From Eretmocerus hayati (Eukaryota; Arthropoda; Insecta; Hymenoptera; Aphelinidae), in NCBI GenBank assembly GCA_029851415.1, contig CM056742.1, forward strand, positions 54,662,954 through 54,726,953: a stretch of 64,000 nt of DNA. The letters are read 5' to 3'. The stretch's first letter is position 1. Each line of letters opens with the position of its first letter. Shown here piece after piece: positions 10,616 to 22,474 of the stretch. The notes under the pieces are model-generated. The model worked only from the letters and a program-made list of their open reading frames with translations. It did not search any database and was not told the origin of the DNA. The position numbers and the translations under genes are program-made.

Positions 10616-11967
10616 GAGGTGATTCGCGTTAACTGTCCTAGGTTGATTTTTGGAGGGTAAAACGTGTAGTTCTGAGCCATGTGTACACAGATGCCATGTG
10701 TGTGTAGAGGCTGTTAACCTCAAATAGAAATCTCGAAAAAAATTGATGTCATTAGTTGTGACGTATTTTTGCGAGACTCTATTTTTGCCTCAGCTTTCCG
10801 ATGGCGGAGTTTGTTTTTCGAATTCGTGACACCACAACTCAACAATTATGTGTCACGCGACTTTGAAATGGCAATAACTCAAAATTAATCCTCTCGGCAG
10901 GTTTCGTGACATTTCCAATCGAAAGATCAGAGAATCTTATATCGAAATGCTCCCAGAAATTTCCCTGGGAGCCAGCAATGATGAGAGTACGAATGGTTAT
11001 TCACGTACGGTTCACCTTCACCAGGTGTTCTAAGCCGTTCAATTTGACGCAAGGTACAATCAATCGAGGCATCTTCGACATATTTTGAGCTCATCTTCCC
11101 GGTCGGGAGCTACGTTTTCACAATTTTGTTCAACATAAGCTCAAAAAACGTAAGTTATACATCGAAAATTCGAAAATGTTTGAACTCAAACGAACCTACT
11201 TTTTCGTCTTCTCGCTGGCCTGATTCAGGAGAATAGACAATCCTCAATGGAATTGATGATCCTTGGTATCGTTCACGATCCCTAGTTCCGAAGTGAAGTT
11301 CAAATAACTAATTTCTTGCTTCTACGAGGAACGAAGCAGTGAATAACTGAGTCCTCGGGGTACACGTGACATAAGTAGTGCTTCTCTTCTTCACAACCTT
11401 TTTTCCCCATGAGAATATTCAGGAAAGCAACCGTCAAACACTATTCCATCATGAACAAGAATTAAATCACAAATAATGTCATCAAGAAGACGAAAAAGTA
11501 GGTTGAATTGAGTTAACACGTTCGCTGCGACGCGGCTTTGACGTAATGTTATCTTGGTCCTGAAGTGAGCCCCTGCATTTCTGTAAAAACGGTCATAGGA
11601 GCCTTGACTTTTCTACTTCATTGTTTACGTTCTTGGTCAAGTGAACCATCATGAAAGGATTTTTCGGAAAATTTTTCGAGCAAGTCCAAGTCGGTAAAGA
11701 TTTAAATATGAAATCCGCAGGTCCCAACGATGGGACCCGTCACAGCGAACGTGTTGCGACTTTTTCAATGCATGATTCCTATTTCTTGAGGTAATGTTGA
11801 ACCGAATAGCATAAACGGAACTGTTCAACTGAAAGCTGAAGCAAAATTGATTCTGAAATAATGTCATTGATTTTTTGATCTGTGGGATCGACGGCCTCCA
11901 CAGACGGCTCAAAAGTATATGTTTCACACGCCAAAAAGCAGACTAGGACAATTGACGTGAATCGCTC
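10616..11967. mobile_element. Foldback element, AACTGTCCTAG-type termini, with nested insertions
   Basis: Inverted ends are related to GATTCGCGTTAACTGTCCTAG (10621) and its inverse near 11940-11963, with further matching blocks inside (GGAGGGTAAAACGTGTAG and GCCTCAGCTTTCC). It is the diverged sister of the element at 47278-47918. Inside lie a second inverted repeat (11183-11514, arms AACCTACTTTTTCGTCTTCT) and, abutting it, the MITE at 11515-11755. No protein is encoded. Confidence 0.68.
11515..11755. mobile_element. MITE with AACACGTTCGCTGYGACG ends
   Basis: 241-bp nested element. The left end AACACGTTCGCTGCGACG is matched in inverse at 11736-11755 (CGTCACAGCGAACGTGTT). Internal sequence is unrelated to the surrounding foldback element. 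A target duplication could not be fixed. Confidence 0.7.
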
Positions 11968-12450
11968 CACATGCAACCGGAGGGAACCTAATGACTGTCA
12001 ATGACCCACAAATATAAGCCCTCCACCAAGGACCTCGCAATTTCCCCTTACCTGTCGAAGAACAAATATTCTCCACACGATACGAAATAGTGACCGGTTT
12101 GAAGACTACTGCATAAAATAAGGCCAATTTACCATCAAAATCGACTACTATTCTCGTATAGTTACATGATTATTCGCGGGATTCTTACCAGAAAGTATTA
12201 ATCGTAAAATCTGCGGATGGCCCAATTCAACCCGCGTAGAATAAGGAGAAGATTCCCGCGGACCGTCGATTGACGGACGAGAAAAGGAGCGGATAGTGAA
12301 TCCGTCAATTGGGAGTAACCTCTGTGTTATTTTAGATGGCAGAAAAATCCAATATGGCCGAATCTCAAAACATTTCTATAAAAATTTCTATACACGGGGC
12401 CAAGATGACGGCAATTCAACACAGGTTTACTCCCAATAAGTAGGGACTCT
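11968..12450. other. Spacer with a minor inverted repeat
   Basis: No gene-like frame is supported. TTATTCGCGGG at 12171 and CCCGCGTAGAATAAG at 12230 form a weak inverted pair that could be a relic of a CGCG-type MITE. Confidence 0.35.
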
Positions 12451-12972
12451 GGGGCCGTATTCTTAAATTTGCGGTAAAATTTTCCGGCAAATTTCACCGC
12501 AAAATTTGCCGGCCTAGGTGGCGCTCTGCCGGTAATCTGTAAAATTTGCCGCTGTTGCTGCAGTTTGTCCGGCGCGATTTGGTGTATTTGCGGTGATGGC
12601 ATTTGCCGTAAAAGATAAGGCAAACCGTGACGGCAAACTGCAGCAACAGCGGCAACTTTTACAAGTTACCGTCAGAGCGCCACGTTTGCCAGCAAATTTT
12701 ACCGCAAACTTTGCCGGCAAATGTGGCGCTCACTCGGTCACCTGTAACATTTGCCACATTTGCTGCAGTTTGCCGGCGCGATTTGCCGTATTTATGCGTT
12801 GCCGACAGCGTTTGTCGTGAAAAATACGGCAACCCGCGCGGGCAATTTGCAGCAATAGCGGAAAATGCCCCAGGTTACCGACAGAGCGCCACCAATTTCG
12901 GCAAACTTTGCGGTAAATTTTGCCGGAAAACTTTACCGGAAAACTTTACCGCAAAATTTAGAATATGGCCCC
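12451..12972. mobile_element. Double-hairpin MITE, GGGGCCRTATTCT termini
   Basis: 522 bp bounded by GGGGCCGTATTCTTAAATTT and its inverse AAATTTAGAATATGGCCCC. The interior is two successive palindromes (about 12480-12700 and 12700-12960), each made of GCCGGCAAATTT/GCGGTAAA motifs around a core with CTGCAGCAACAGCGG-like arms. It is internally repetitive and compositionally unlike its flanks. No target duplication is evident. The short open frames in it are by-products of the repeats. Confidence 0.8.
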
Positions 12973-13346
12973 TGTGCGAGACTCTGATACAGCCATAGAG
13001 TTTTAGTCGATCTAGCCTTTGAACCCAATTGGTATCACCATTTCCAAAAACTTGAATACGATTATCGAACCCTGCACTATCTTGAAACGAAAACAAACTA
13101 AGACAAACACAGAGCAATGCTTCAACCGACCATCTTACCTTGAAGTGCTCAAGATCAATAGCTGTCCGTTGAACATCGTAAAAAAGACCTCCCTACCAAT
13201 GCTAGCTCTTTATTCTCAGATGTGAAATTTATTCCTATTAAGAATGCAATGGAGTTATGCCAACCATTATGACCAATATTAGCCCTGTAGTCCCAAGAAG
13301 GATCGGAATCAGATTCCAAGAAGAGACAATTCCCGAATATAGCGTA
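12973..13346. other. Spacer with no recognised gene
   Basis: AT-rich sequence with short frames only. It ends at the TA target of the next element. Confidence 0.35.
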
Positions 13347-14507
13347 CCGTCAACTGGGGTAACTATGAGACAATTTCATTTTTTGTCATTGTTTTTCGTG
13401 AAACTCGGGAAGGTCACGATAAAACCCACCTCAGACAGTGACCAATCGAAAGCTTGAGATCTTAGCTTTTGATTGGCGTAAGCTAGAGTTCGATTCGAGG
13501 ATTCTATTCGAAGATACGGTCGTAGAAGCAGAACACTTTTTAAAAAACCTGGGTCGGGGTAACTTACAAGGGGGACCCATGAAGTGCGGGTCACTAAAGC
13601 TCACTAGACTTTTTTCACAGTCTTGTACCACCTAGAATATGCAGAATCCAGAGTCACTCCGTTAAATGGGCCCTCTGTACGAAATTACAACGTATGACAT
13701 TAGCATTGCTCATATAGGCTCATGTTAAAAAGTGATATACATAGATATACTGACAATGCTAACATTTTTACTCGTAGGTCTGAACAGGGAGCCCATTTAA
13801 CGGAGTTACTCTGGATTCATCATATCCTAGGTTGTACGAGACTGTGAAAAAAGTTTGGTGAGAATTGGTGACCCGCACTTCGTGGGTCCCCCTTCTTAGT
13901 GACAATCCAAGTTCAACTCATGTTACTTTTGTTCTGGAATAGACAATCGACCCTCTCTGGTCATCAATTGAAAATCAAAGGCGTCAGCTTTCAATTGCTT
14001 CTTGGAACGTTCCGATTGGATGTTCCCACGCCGAGTAATGCTTGTTCGAAGTTAATCAGTCATTCGAACCAATTTTCCGAGATTTGGCAGGAATTCACAT
14101 GAAAATTGAAAATGAGTCCAAATAGCTGATTAATTCCATGTGAGCATTACTCAGCGTGGGAACATCCGATCGGGACGTTACAGAAAGCAATTGGAAACGA
14201 ACGCCTTCGACTTCTGGTTCGTGAACAGAGAGGGTAGATTCTCTAATTTTACAAAAGTAACATGAGTTGAACTTGGAGTGTCCCAAAGTTACCCCACCCC
14301 AGGTTTCGTGAGAAGTGTTTTGCTTCTACGACCGTATCTATGAAAAGAATCCTCGAATCGAGCTCTAGCTCACGCCAATTGGAAGCAAAGATCTCAAGCT
14401 TCCGATTGGTCACTGGCTGAGGTGGGTTTTATAGTCACCTCCCCGAGCTTCACGAAAAACAATGACAGAAGAAGTCGAAAGTGTCCCAAAGTTACTCCAG
14501 TTGACGG
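13347..14507. mobile_element. Foldback element with CCGTCAACTGG ends and TA target duplication
   Basis: 1161 bp. The ends CCGTCAACTGGGGTAACT and AGTTACTCCAGTTGACGG are flanked by TA (13345-13346 and 14508-14509), suggesting a Tc1/mariner-type element. The outer arms (about 13347-13570 and 14290-14507) enclose two separate hairpins, one centred near 13730 and one near 14090, so a single strand would fold into a two-leaf structure. No transposase is present. Confidence 0.85.
13645..13816. mobile_element. Small palindrome inside the 13.3-kb foldback element
   Basis: 172 bp from AATCCAGAGTCACTCCGTTA to TAACGGAGTTACTCTGGATT. It also contains AGCATTG/CAATGCTA arms with TATAC between them. It may be a nested MITE or the evolved core of the outer palindrome, because its flanks (CACCTAGAATATG and CATATCCTAGGTTG) are themselves inverted copies. 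Confidence 0.6.
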
Positions 14508-14509
14508 TA

Positions 14510-15941
14510 TGTGTTTCATAATAAAAGAAGGTCAATTCGTCTACCAAAATCAGCCAAATTTGTCAGAATCGGAGAATTTTGTACATTTACTCACAAATTT
14601 AGATCGACCCATACATTATGAGCATCTGCGTGGTAATCATGTAACCACAGTTCGTTTGCTCTTTATGCTCGGATCTATATCCTTCTCTATCCTACGGCGA
14701 GTTGTGAGTTTTCAATGAAATATTCAGATGTCTGTAATGTTCCAAAAACCATTGCGTGTTCAAAATTAGCTCTGACAAATAAATGTAATCGCAATAATAT
14801 TATGCTAAATTCCAACCAACGAACATCCACGAGCAAATGATCACTGACATCTTAAAATCTCTGATAACCACGAAATGTATTCACAATATAAATATCTTCG
14901 ATGTGAAAGGTGAGATACGACACAAAGCTCATAGAAGATTCCTTATCGGACAGCAAGAAGTTGGCTTTTGGTTAAAATTGGTGAAGACGCGTTCAAACTA
15001 TCGATCTAAATGCACAAATGTAAGTCCTGTCTGAGAGGAACTCATTAGGCTGCACCCGAGTGGTCCAATTTACAAGAACTATCCAACTCGCAGTCCGTGT
15101 TCTTGCAACCGTAATCTATGTATGGATGTAAGCGAGTGTAGGTACACTCAGGCAGTACCAAGTGGTCCAATTTACAATAACTATCCAACTCGCAGTCCGT
15201 GTTCTTGCAACCGTAGTCTATGTATGGATGTAAGCGAGTGTAGGTGATGTTGCAGTTTGCAAAATGAGAAGTCTGTAGTGTCCTGATTCACTGGCATGGC
15301 GTGAATACAACATCTCATTTTTCCATAGTTCAAACACCTCTCTGATCAGATAATTGAGCCAACGCGTTTTGCGATAAAACCTCCAATCACTTGAGTTTTG
15401 TTGTACCTCAAAAGCCACGATATTCATCTAATCATTTGGGATACTGCAATCCTGCGTTATTGCTGCTACATCATAGTAATTACGTGGTGATGCACGTTCA
15501 CAGATTTCGACATCATCAAAAAAGTCTCGTGAGTTTTGAGATGCAACGAAGCTTGAATGGTTGATGATTTCATTGCAAAGCACAATGACTCAATGATTTG
15601 ATCCAAAAAGTGCTTGCAATCATTTATAATCAGATATTTTTGGAAGTACCCCAGTTTGATAGAACAGAGGACAATAATAAACAATAGATGGATATTATTG
15701 GATTCAAGTGTCACATTTATTCATGGTTAATAAACTGTTTTTTCGTGAGAGCTGTGTGATGAGACGATCGAATTTGTATTCATTTGAACTCAACATTTGA
15801 AAATTCCTGTACAAAATCATTGAGCTTTCAAATTAGTGAGTAGATTCTCAAAATCTAATCATCTAACCAGAACAGACATTAATATTGTGATATAACGAAT
15901 AATATCCAAATCAGACAGTATATCCATCTGAGTTGAGCGAA
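14510..15941. other. Spacer, no recognised gene
   Basis: Contains the 85-bp duplication at 15059-15245. Otherwise it has only short frames without family signatures. Confidence 0.4.
15059..15245. repeat. Tandem duplication of an 85-bp segment
   Basis: Two nearly identical copies (15059-15143 and 15161-15245), beginning AGTGGTCCAATTTACAA and ending AAGCGAGTGTAGGT, with a 17-bp linker, so the period is 102 bp. Only two differences are obvious by eye. Confidence 0.85.
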
Positions 15942-15954
15942 TACACGTTGGAGT
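15942..15954. repeat. Target-site duplication, 3' side of the LINE
   Basis: TACACGTTGGAGT, directly beside the T-run that is the poly(A) tail of the minus-strand LINE. It pairs with 20978-20990 with one mismatch. Confidence 0.82.
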
Positions 15955-16181
15955 CTTTTTTTTTTTTTATTTTACCGATAATGATTCCCAGACCGGGATA
16001 CATAGGTTGGTTTGACTTCATTCGAATCTCATTTATTTTCATTTCTTGCTGCCTGGAATAAAGAATTTTCAAAACTGCTATTCGTAATACATATGCATTC
16101 GACAGAGATTATTGTGGATTCTTCTCTCTTCTTTCTTGTTGATTATACTTCTTGCCTGCTCTTGTCGTCTTTCTTGTCTTC

Positions 16182-19100
16182 TCAGATTTTCCTTTTTTCG
16201 TAGACTTGTCTCATCCATTCAACTCCCTTTCCTCCTCTTGTCATTATTTCTTGGTCTGTTAGCTCGGTCCTTGTAGAGCATTCTTCTTTGATGTGCTCCC
16301 AGGTTTCTTCTCCCCATTCACATACCCTACACCTTCTGTTCTCTTCTGTTTCCCAGTATCTTCCTCCTCGACACTCATTTCCGCATCTAAACCTTGCGAT
16401 CATTTTGATCAATTCTTTGTGTCCTGTGATATCGAGGTAGTCTGGTCTTTCTTCCAACAGCCATCTCTGGTATTCTCTAGCTGATCTTGATTTTATGATT
16501 TTCTTCCTCCTTTCCTCTTTTATCTTCTCCTCATAGCTGCTTCTCCACTCTCCTATCGAGTCCTTGCCCATGTCTTCTCTTGCCTGCCTTCCCCAACTTC
16601 CCAGATCTCCTTTTTGTAGTAGTTCTTCCATTTCTTTCCCCCAATTCGTTTGTCTCCATTCATTTGTGTCCGTTTTCCTCATACATTCGTTGAGCGCCTT
16701 GTTTTCCGTTCCTTTCCTGACTTTTTCCTGGTATTTAAGAGCTTTCGTGCACCTGTCTAGCCCTAAGATCCATCGTATATATCTTGCTTGCATTGCCTCC
16801 AGCCTTTCCCTCTCTTTCCATCCCCATATTTTTACTCCATACATAAGTATGCTTTTTACCAGGACGTTGAACATCATCATTCTTCTGTCAAAATCTCCTC
16901 CAAATTTTCTTTCTCCAATACCCCATACTTAAGCCATTACTGCTGCTGCTTTCCTGCCTATTTCCCTTATGTGTGCATCATTCTTGTTATTCTTCATGAA
17001 TGTATATCCTAGGTATTCGAACTGCTCTACCTCTTCTATCTTCTCTGTTTTCCATGTCCAATTTTTGGTTCCTTTATTGCTGTCTCTTCGGCTGAAAACT
17101 AGTACTTTTGACTTGTCGGCATTCAGGATCATTTCCTTTCCGTCGAAGTATTTTTCTAGACTCTTCAGCATTCTTGTGAGCTCGTTTTCCTCTGTTGTTA
17201 GGATTGCGAGATCATCCGCATATGCTAATGTCCATATTCGGCTCCTTCCCAGCTTGACTCCTCCATTTCCTCGTTTTTTTAAAAAATCTTCAACGTCTGC
17301 TATCATGATCAGGAAAAGTAGTGGGCTGAGTGGGCAGCCTTGTCTCAAACCTTTTCTTGTCCAGAATTTTCTCGTGCATCCTTCTTCTGTTTTGACCCTG
17401 CATGCCGTCTCTACATAGAGATTTTCTAAAATTGTTATGAGCCTTTCATCGATCCTAAACTCTCTCATGATTTGCCATAGCTTCTCCCTATTTACCTTGT
17501 CAAACGCTGCTTTGAGATCTGCAAAGAACGCAAAAAGTTTCCCATTTTTCTTATGAATTTCTTTCTCTGCTATCGCCTTCAAAATATAGATATTGTCGAT
17601 GCCACTTCTCTTTTCCCTGAATCCTGCTTGTGTTTCCGGTAGTATCCCTAATCTTTCTACTTCTTTCCTTAGCCTTGCCTCAAGGATCATCGCCAAGATC
17701 TTGTACGCTGTATCCATCAGTGTGATGCCTCTATAATTTTCAGCTTTTTTCTTGCTTCCTTTTTTGTAGATCGGGCATATCCATCCTTCTTTCCATCCCT
17801 CTGGTATTTTTTCCCCGTTGCAAATTCTCTGGATAATTCTCCTCAGTCCCTGTTTCGTTTCTGAATCTGCGTAAATCCATGCTTCGTTTCTAATCCCATC
17901 TTCGCCTGCTGCCTTGCTCATCTTGAGTTTTTTGATAGCCTCATCTATCTCTTCTTCTGTTATGTTGATATTTTCCTCTTCTCGTCTTTCCTGTCGGTAG
18001 TTCCCTGGCTGTTCTTTCCGGACTTCATCTCCTCCTTCTAGGAGTGTCTTGAAATGCTCTATCCAATCTTCTTCTGTTATGTCTTCGTCCGCTTTCTCTC
18101 TGATTGTCCTTTCTCTCTTGATGTATTTCAAAACTTCATTCCTGTCTTTAATATCTAGGAGTTTCTTCTGTTCTTTCTTTTTCTGTTCCTCTTCTTCTTC
18201 TCTACATAGTTGATGGTTCTTATTCTTTGCCGCCGTGAATACTGACTTGTTTACTTTACCTTGTATCATTTTTCTCAGAAGCCTATTCAGCCTAGTCTTA
18301 CTCTCTCTGCATTCTTTGTCCCACCATTGCTTCTTTCCTGGCACCGCCTCTCTAGTTTTGATGACCTTCTTCGGTATTGCCATTTTGATCACCCTTGCGA
18401 GTTCTTCCCATTCATAATTTATTCCATCCTTGCCTCCTCCTTCCTTCTTCAGATTTTCCTTATACTGTTCTATGCCTTCCTCTGTCCAGTTTTCTATCTC
18501 TTTCTCTTTTGTCGCATTTTGCGTTATTGTGACTCTTTTCTCCAGCTTGATCTCTAGTGGTCGGTGGTCTGATTCAGCCCTGTCTCCTATTTTCATCTCC
18601 TCGATGTGTTCCCATGCCTCTGCGTTGCATATTCCATAGTCGATCACTGAGTGTCCCCTGCTGCCGATGTATGTCATTTCTCCTTCTTCGTCACCTTTGG
18701 TATTCCCGTTCATTATGCTTCGACCACCTTCTTCTATTAAATTCAGCAAGTCCTTACCTTGTTTGTTGATGGTTCTGTCTTGCGAGTTCCTTTTTCTTTC
18801 ATCTTCTTCCTCTTCCGTCCATGCCAGGTTCCCTTGATCTGCTGTTCTTGCATTGAAGTCGCCTCCTACTATGAGTTTGTTCCATCCTCCCCTCTCTATT
18901 TCTTCTTCCAGTATTTTCAAGTATTCCTTCTTACCCATCCTATTGTATACTGAGATGATTTTCCAGATTTCTTCTTCAATTTCGACTACGTAGCTGAATA
19001 AATCCGGCTTATCTTTCTGTATCATTTTTGTGTTGAGGGATTTTCGTGTGCCCACTATCATACCTCCCGTGTTTCTACCTTTTTTCTTGTCTTTGTATGC

Positions 19101-19502
19101 TCCTTGCACTTCCCAGTTATATTCTTTAGGTAGCCATCTTTCTAATTTTTTCCATCTTCCTATTTCCAACCACGTCTCTGTCAAGTTTATAATGTCAAAG
19201 TTTTTCAAATATTTCCAGAATCCTTGATCTTTTTTTTCTGCACCTGCAACATTCCAAAAAACTATTCTAACACTGTGTGAGTTTACCTTCGCTTCAGCAT
19301 GCTTCAAGACCATCTCCCCGATTCCTGCCTGGCTTCCGTCGGTGTCAGGGTCCGCCTCCTCCAGAGCGTGCTCCCCTTGGTTACAGGGGACGTTATCCCC
19401 CCAGCATATGTCGACCCGGGTGAGCTTGCATCCTGTTACCTTCGTCTCCCAGGCAGGGGCACAGGGAGTCCGCCTCTCACATGCTTCCGCTACGGTTCCC
19501 AT
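16182..19502 (-). pseudogene. LINE ORF2: endonuclease and reverse transcriptase, one stop codon
   Basis: I chose the ATG at 19502 because it lies 10 bp after the ORF1 stop and precedes the endonuclease; an open frame extends further upstream. Domain order: an apurinic-type endonuclease (IVFWNVAG, NLTETWL, GGDFNAR, SDHRPLE), a linker, a reverse transcriptase (FFADLKAAFDKV, GLRQGCPLSPLLF, catalytic LAYADD at 17211-17222), a thumb, and a C-terminal CRVCEWGEETWEHIKEEC motif of CCHC type. The endonuclease nicks target DNA and the RT copies the RNA from the nick (family knowledge). The only lesion is TAA at 16929-16931 in VMA*VWGIGERKFGG; related elements have glutamine there in my recollection, so a CAA-to-TAA change fits. 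All motifs needed for activity are visible otherwise. Confidence 0.92.
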
Positions 19503-19512
19503 ATTCCTCTTT

Positions 19513-20746
19513 TTATGTGTCCATGCTGTTCTCCTCCGCTGTTGCCTGAAATATCTGCCTCTCCAATTTTTCTTTGCTTTCCACCCATTTATACCATATT
19601 CCATTTACTCGGACTTTCCAATGCCCTATCTTCACTTCTGATTGCGGATTCTTCTCTTTCTCTCGTTTCGCTAAACTTACTATCTTTCTCTGGATTTCTC
19701 TTTCTTTTTGTGTGCTATCATTTTCAATGTAGATTTTCTCTTCGCCTAGCTTATTCTTGTTTTTCATAATATTTACTTTTTGTTCGAACGTTTCCATTCC
19801 GGCTAATATCCAATTCCTTGTTCCTAATTTCCTTGCATATTTCACTTGTACCTGTACCTGTAACTTTTCCTTGTAAAATTGGCTTACTCTCTCTTTCAAA
19901 CTCACCCCTGTTTCCGTCCAGTTTGTACCTTTGATAATTAAGTTGTTTTTCTTCTCCTCCCTCTCTTTCCTTTCTATAAACATCTCCATTTTCTTGCTTC
20001 CTGCGCCTTGTGCTTGTTCAGGCACCTCTCCTCTGTTTGTACTCATCTCTGTGATTTTGGCCTCCAATTCCCTGAACTTTTCCTCATTTTGCTGCAGTTT
20101 AGTTTCCCATGCTTCATTCTTCTTCTCAATTTCAGCTTCAAGGTCTCTCATTCTGTTCCTATCCTCTCCTCTTTCCTTATCTATAGCTGTTTTCAGCTGT
20201 CTTATGTCTTCTTTTATTTTTTTTTTTTTTAAATTGGTCGTCCTCTGAGGTGAGTATATCCATCTTCATCATCATGCGTATCATAATTTCTTTCTCTGGT
20301 AACTTTTTCAATTCTTCTATATCCATCTTGCTCTCTGTTGAAGTTCCTTCTGGGTTTCTATTCTTTCCTGTTGGGCTCAGCTGTGCCGATGCGCTATTTG
20401 TTCTTGGTCTGATTTTCCTTACCTCCCCTTCGTTTCCTTCTCTCGATCTCTCTTTTTCTTCCTATAAATTCAAAAATCGTGCCTATACTGTCCGCTCTTG
20501 GTCTCAATCTTTCTGCGTTTGTTGGTCTACCCCTTTTTTGCTTTCTTTCGTCACTTCTTTATTTTTACTCCTATTGTTTGTCCTGTCTATCAGGCTTCTT
20601 TCTACTTTACCAGTTTCTGCCGGTAATGCAGTTACCTTCTTGCGTGTACCTTCCTCCTCCTTGTCAGTTTCCTGCCTTATCGACTTTTCGTTCTTAGCTT
20701 CCACTGGTCCTCGGTAGGTGTCACTTTCTTTTCCCTCGCTCTCCAT
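19513..20746 (-). pseudogene. LINE ORF1: coiled-coil RNA-binding protein with frameshifts
   Basis: The frame starts MESEGKESDTYRGPVEAKNE at 20746 and ends at TAA 19515-19513. The middle region is basic. From about 20205 a heptad-like Glu/Lys/Leu region (MRDLEAEIEKKNEAWETKL) is followed by an L1-type RNA-recognition-like block (KKNNLIIKGTNW...VKYARKLGTRNWILAGM). Such proteins package LINE RNA (family knowledge). Frame changes occur near 20540 (A-run in KKG), near 20455-20470 and in the long A-run at 20219-20232. All three sit beside homopolymers, so some may be sequence errors rather than real decay. Confidence 0.75.
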
Positions 20747-20977
20747 GCACTATTCTGCTCTTAACCTCCAAAAGACACTTTAGCTTTCCACTTCACAATT
20801 CTCTTCATCCACTTTTTGTTCTATTGATTTTCTTTTTTCACCTGGATTCTTCCACTTCACACTGTCACTTTTCATCTAAATTTTTCTGGTTAGCCTCCTA
20901 TACCCCACTTCTATTTGATCGGAACTCGGAGCACACTCTCGGACTTGTTACTTCGGCGAGGCAGTCTTGCCAACCTC

Positions 20978-20990
20978 TACACGTTTGAGT
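20978..20990. repeat. Target-site duplication, 5' side of the LINE
   Basis: TACACGTTTGAGT, a 12/13 match to 15942-15954. It fixes the 5' end of the LINE at 20977. Confidence 0.82.
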
Positions 20991-21840
20991 TATTCGATAG
21001 ATTTCTAAAATATTTAATTGTATAAAAAAATTTTCTTCTTTTCCAAATAGATATTTACTGACCAACTCAGCCAGGGTGGAAGGATTCTCTATATATCCTG
21101 ATCCAACTCCATCGGGGTTTTGAATAATCAAGATCTTTGTAATTAAATCGTCCGAAACGAAGTATAGCAGAAATCAATGATTTTGATTAAATATTGAGTC
21201 TCTTAGATATTTATTAAAATCGTTCAAGTACGTGATGGATTCTTGCCGTAGGTGGCGGACAAAACGTTACCTTCCTCCAATTAAACTTTTTTGAATTGAA
21301 TTATCGTCTCAATGAGTAAATTTCCCGTGAAAAGCAATCGATTATGATACCATTCCAATGGTGGAACTCAGATTGTTGATTCATGATGAAAATTCAATCT
21401 TCTATTTCAATTCTTGATTAAATAAGAAGGTATTCAACCCTTCCTCGCAAGCGACCAAATAGGTCCTCGATCGTTATATAAGGCTTGGAAGATCTTACGA
21501 TTCACGTATAATAATACTGCGAAGCGACACAAATGTATGGTAATCGCATTGGTATAGTTTGAGATTTGAATAGCAAGCCCTTTAGTTATAGAAGAATATA
21601 AGTAGTTACTATATTTTTTATTGAGTGCGATAATTATCGATCCCTGAAATCGAGTGTGTCATTTGATTAAATATTCAATTAAAGTGAATAATCTTCCCCT
21701 GGTCGACTGTTCAATTTAATTAAATAAGATTTGCTTTTGATTTTTGATGATAATTGAGATGAATGAATATTCATTCAGAACGAATTTTATTCCATTATTT
21801 CAATGCAATATCTATTCATCTCGAATAATATCTATTGATA
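20991..21840. other. AT-rich spacer
   Basis: No open frame with family features. Rich in TTGATTAAAT-like strings. Nothing else seen. Confidence 0.4.
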
Positions 21841-22176
21841 ACACAGTCCTGCATCGAAATGCCACATGAACAATACACACGAATCATGATGCAGCTGGAG
21901 CCACTGAATCTGAATCCGTTTGCCGATTTGCTCCATCACATCACGTTTTCGAGATAATCGATGTCAAAGTTGTAAGAAATGCCGATTTGGCTTATTTTGA
22001 GGGCTCTTATCTCTGTCATCAGGGAGGTTATCGTAACTCTGACATCGATTATCTCAAAAACGTGATGTGATAGAGCAAATCGGCAAACGGATTCGGATTT
22101 AGCGGACTAAACTGTATCAGAACCACTTTCTGAAGTCTGTGTGGCATAAGATATGTCAAAATATGCAGGACTGTGT
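21841..22176. mobile_element. MITE with ACACAGTCCTGCAT ends
   Basis: 336 bp with inverted ends ACACAGTCCTGCAT and ATGCAGGACTGTGT. Inner matching arms include GAATCCGTTTGCCGATTTGCT (about 21910) against its inverse near 22070-22100, and ACGTTTTCGAGATAATCGATG against its inverse near 22040-22060, so most of it folds on itself. The target duplication is unclear. Confidence 0.78.
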
Positions 22177-22474
22177 AATCGATCTATTGGGAATCGCGAA
22201 CTCATTGAATAAGTTGCTCTTGAAGAAATGAATATCGTAATCTATTAAATACACTCTTAGATTCAATAAATAATTATTGATTTGAATAAATGGCAAGATA
22301 GCAGTATTGTGTTAAATATTTACTAAAGTCGAATAATTTATCTTCAGATTTGCTCAATTTTTTTTTAGTGTACAAAGTTTTTTTATGGACATTGGATAAC
22401 AGCAAAAAATCCAGTCATCAAGCATCGCTAGATGGTTTTTGACTGTGATAGCTTCATCCGCCGGAAATTGATTC

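Larger units (their letters stand above)
15956..20977 (-). mobile_element. Full-length non-LTR retrotransposon (I/Jockey/R1-type group)
   Basis: 5022 bp bounded by a 13-bp target duplication (TACACGTTKGAGT) and ending in a 13-bp poly(A) tail (plus-strand T-run 15956-15968). It has a 5' leader of about 230 bp, ORF1 (coiled coil plus L1-like RNA-binding region), ORF2 (endonuclease, reverse transcriptase, C-terminal CCHC-like motif) and a short 3' UTR. ORF2 has a single in-frame stop, and the ORF1 lesions appear to sit in A-runs, so the copy is young. Exact clade assignment needs a tree of the RT domain. Confidence 0.92.

Noticed and set aside
10616..11967. Single uniform palindrome
   Set aside because: The inner part is two further inverted repeats (11183-11514 and 11515-11755), so it is a composite, and the outer end positions are approximate.
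16969..20717. Many plus-strand Ser/Phe/Leu-rich open frames
   Set aside because: They are antisense shadows of the LINE ORF1 and ORF2 on the minus strand.
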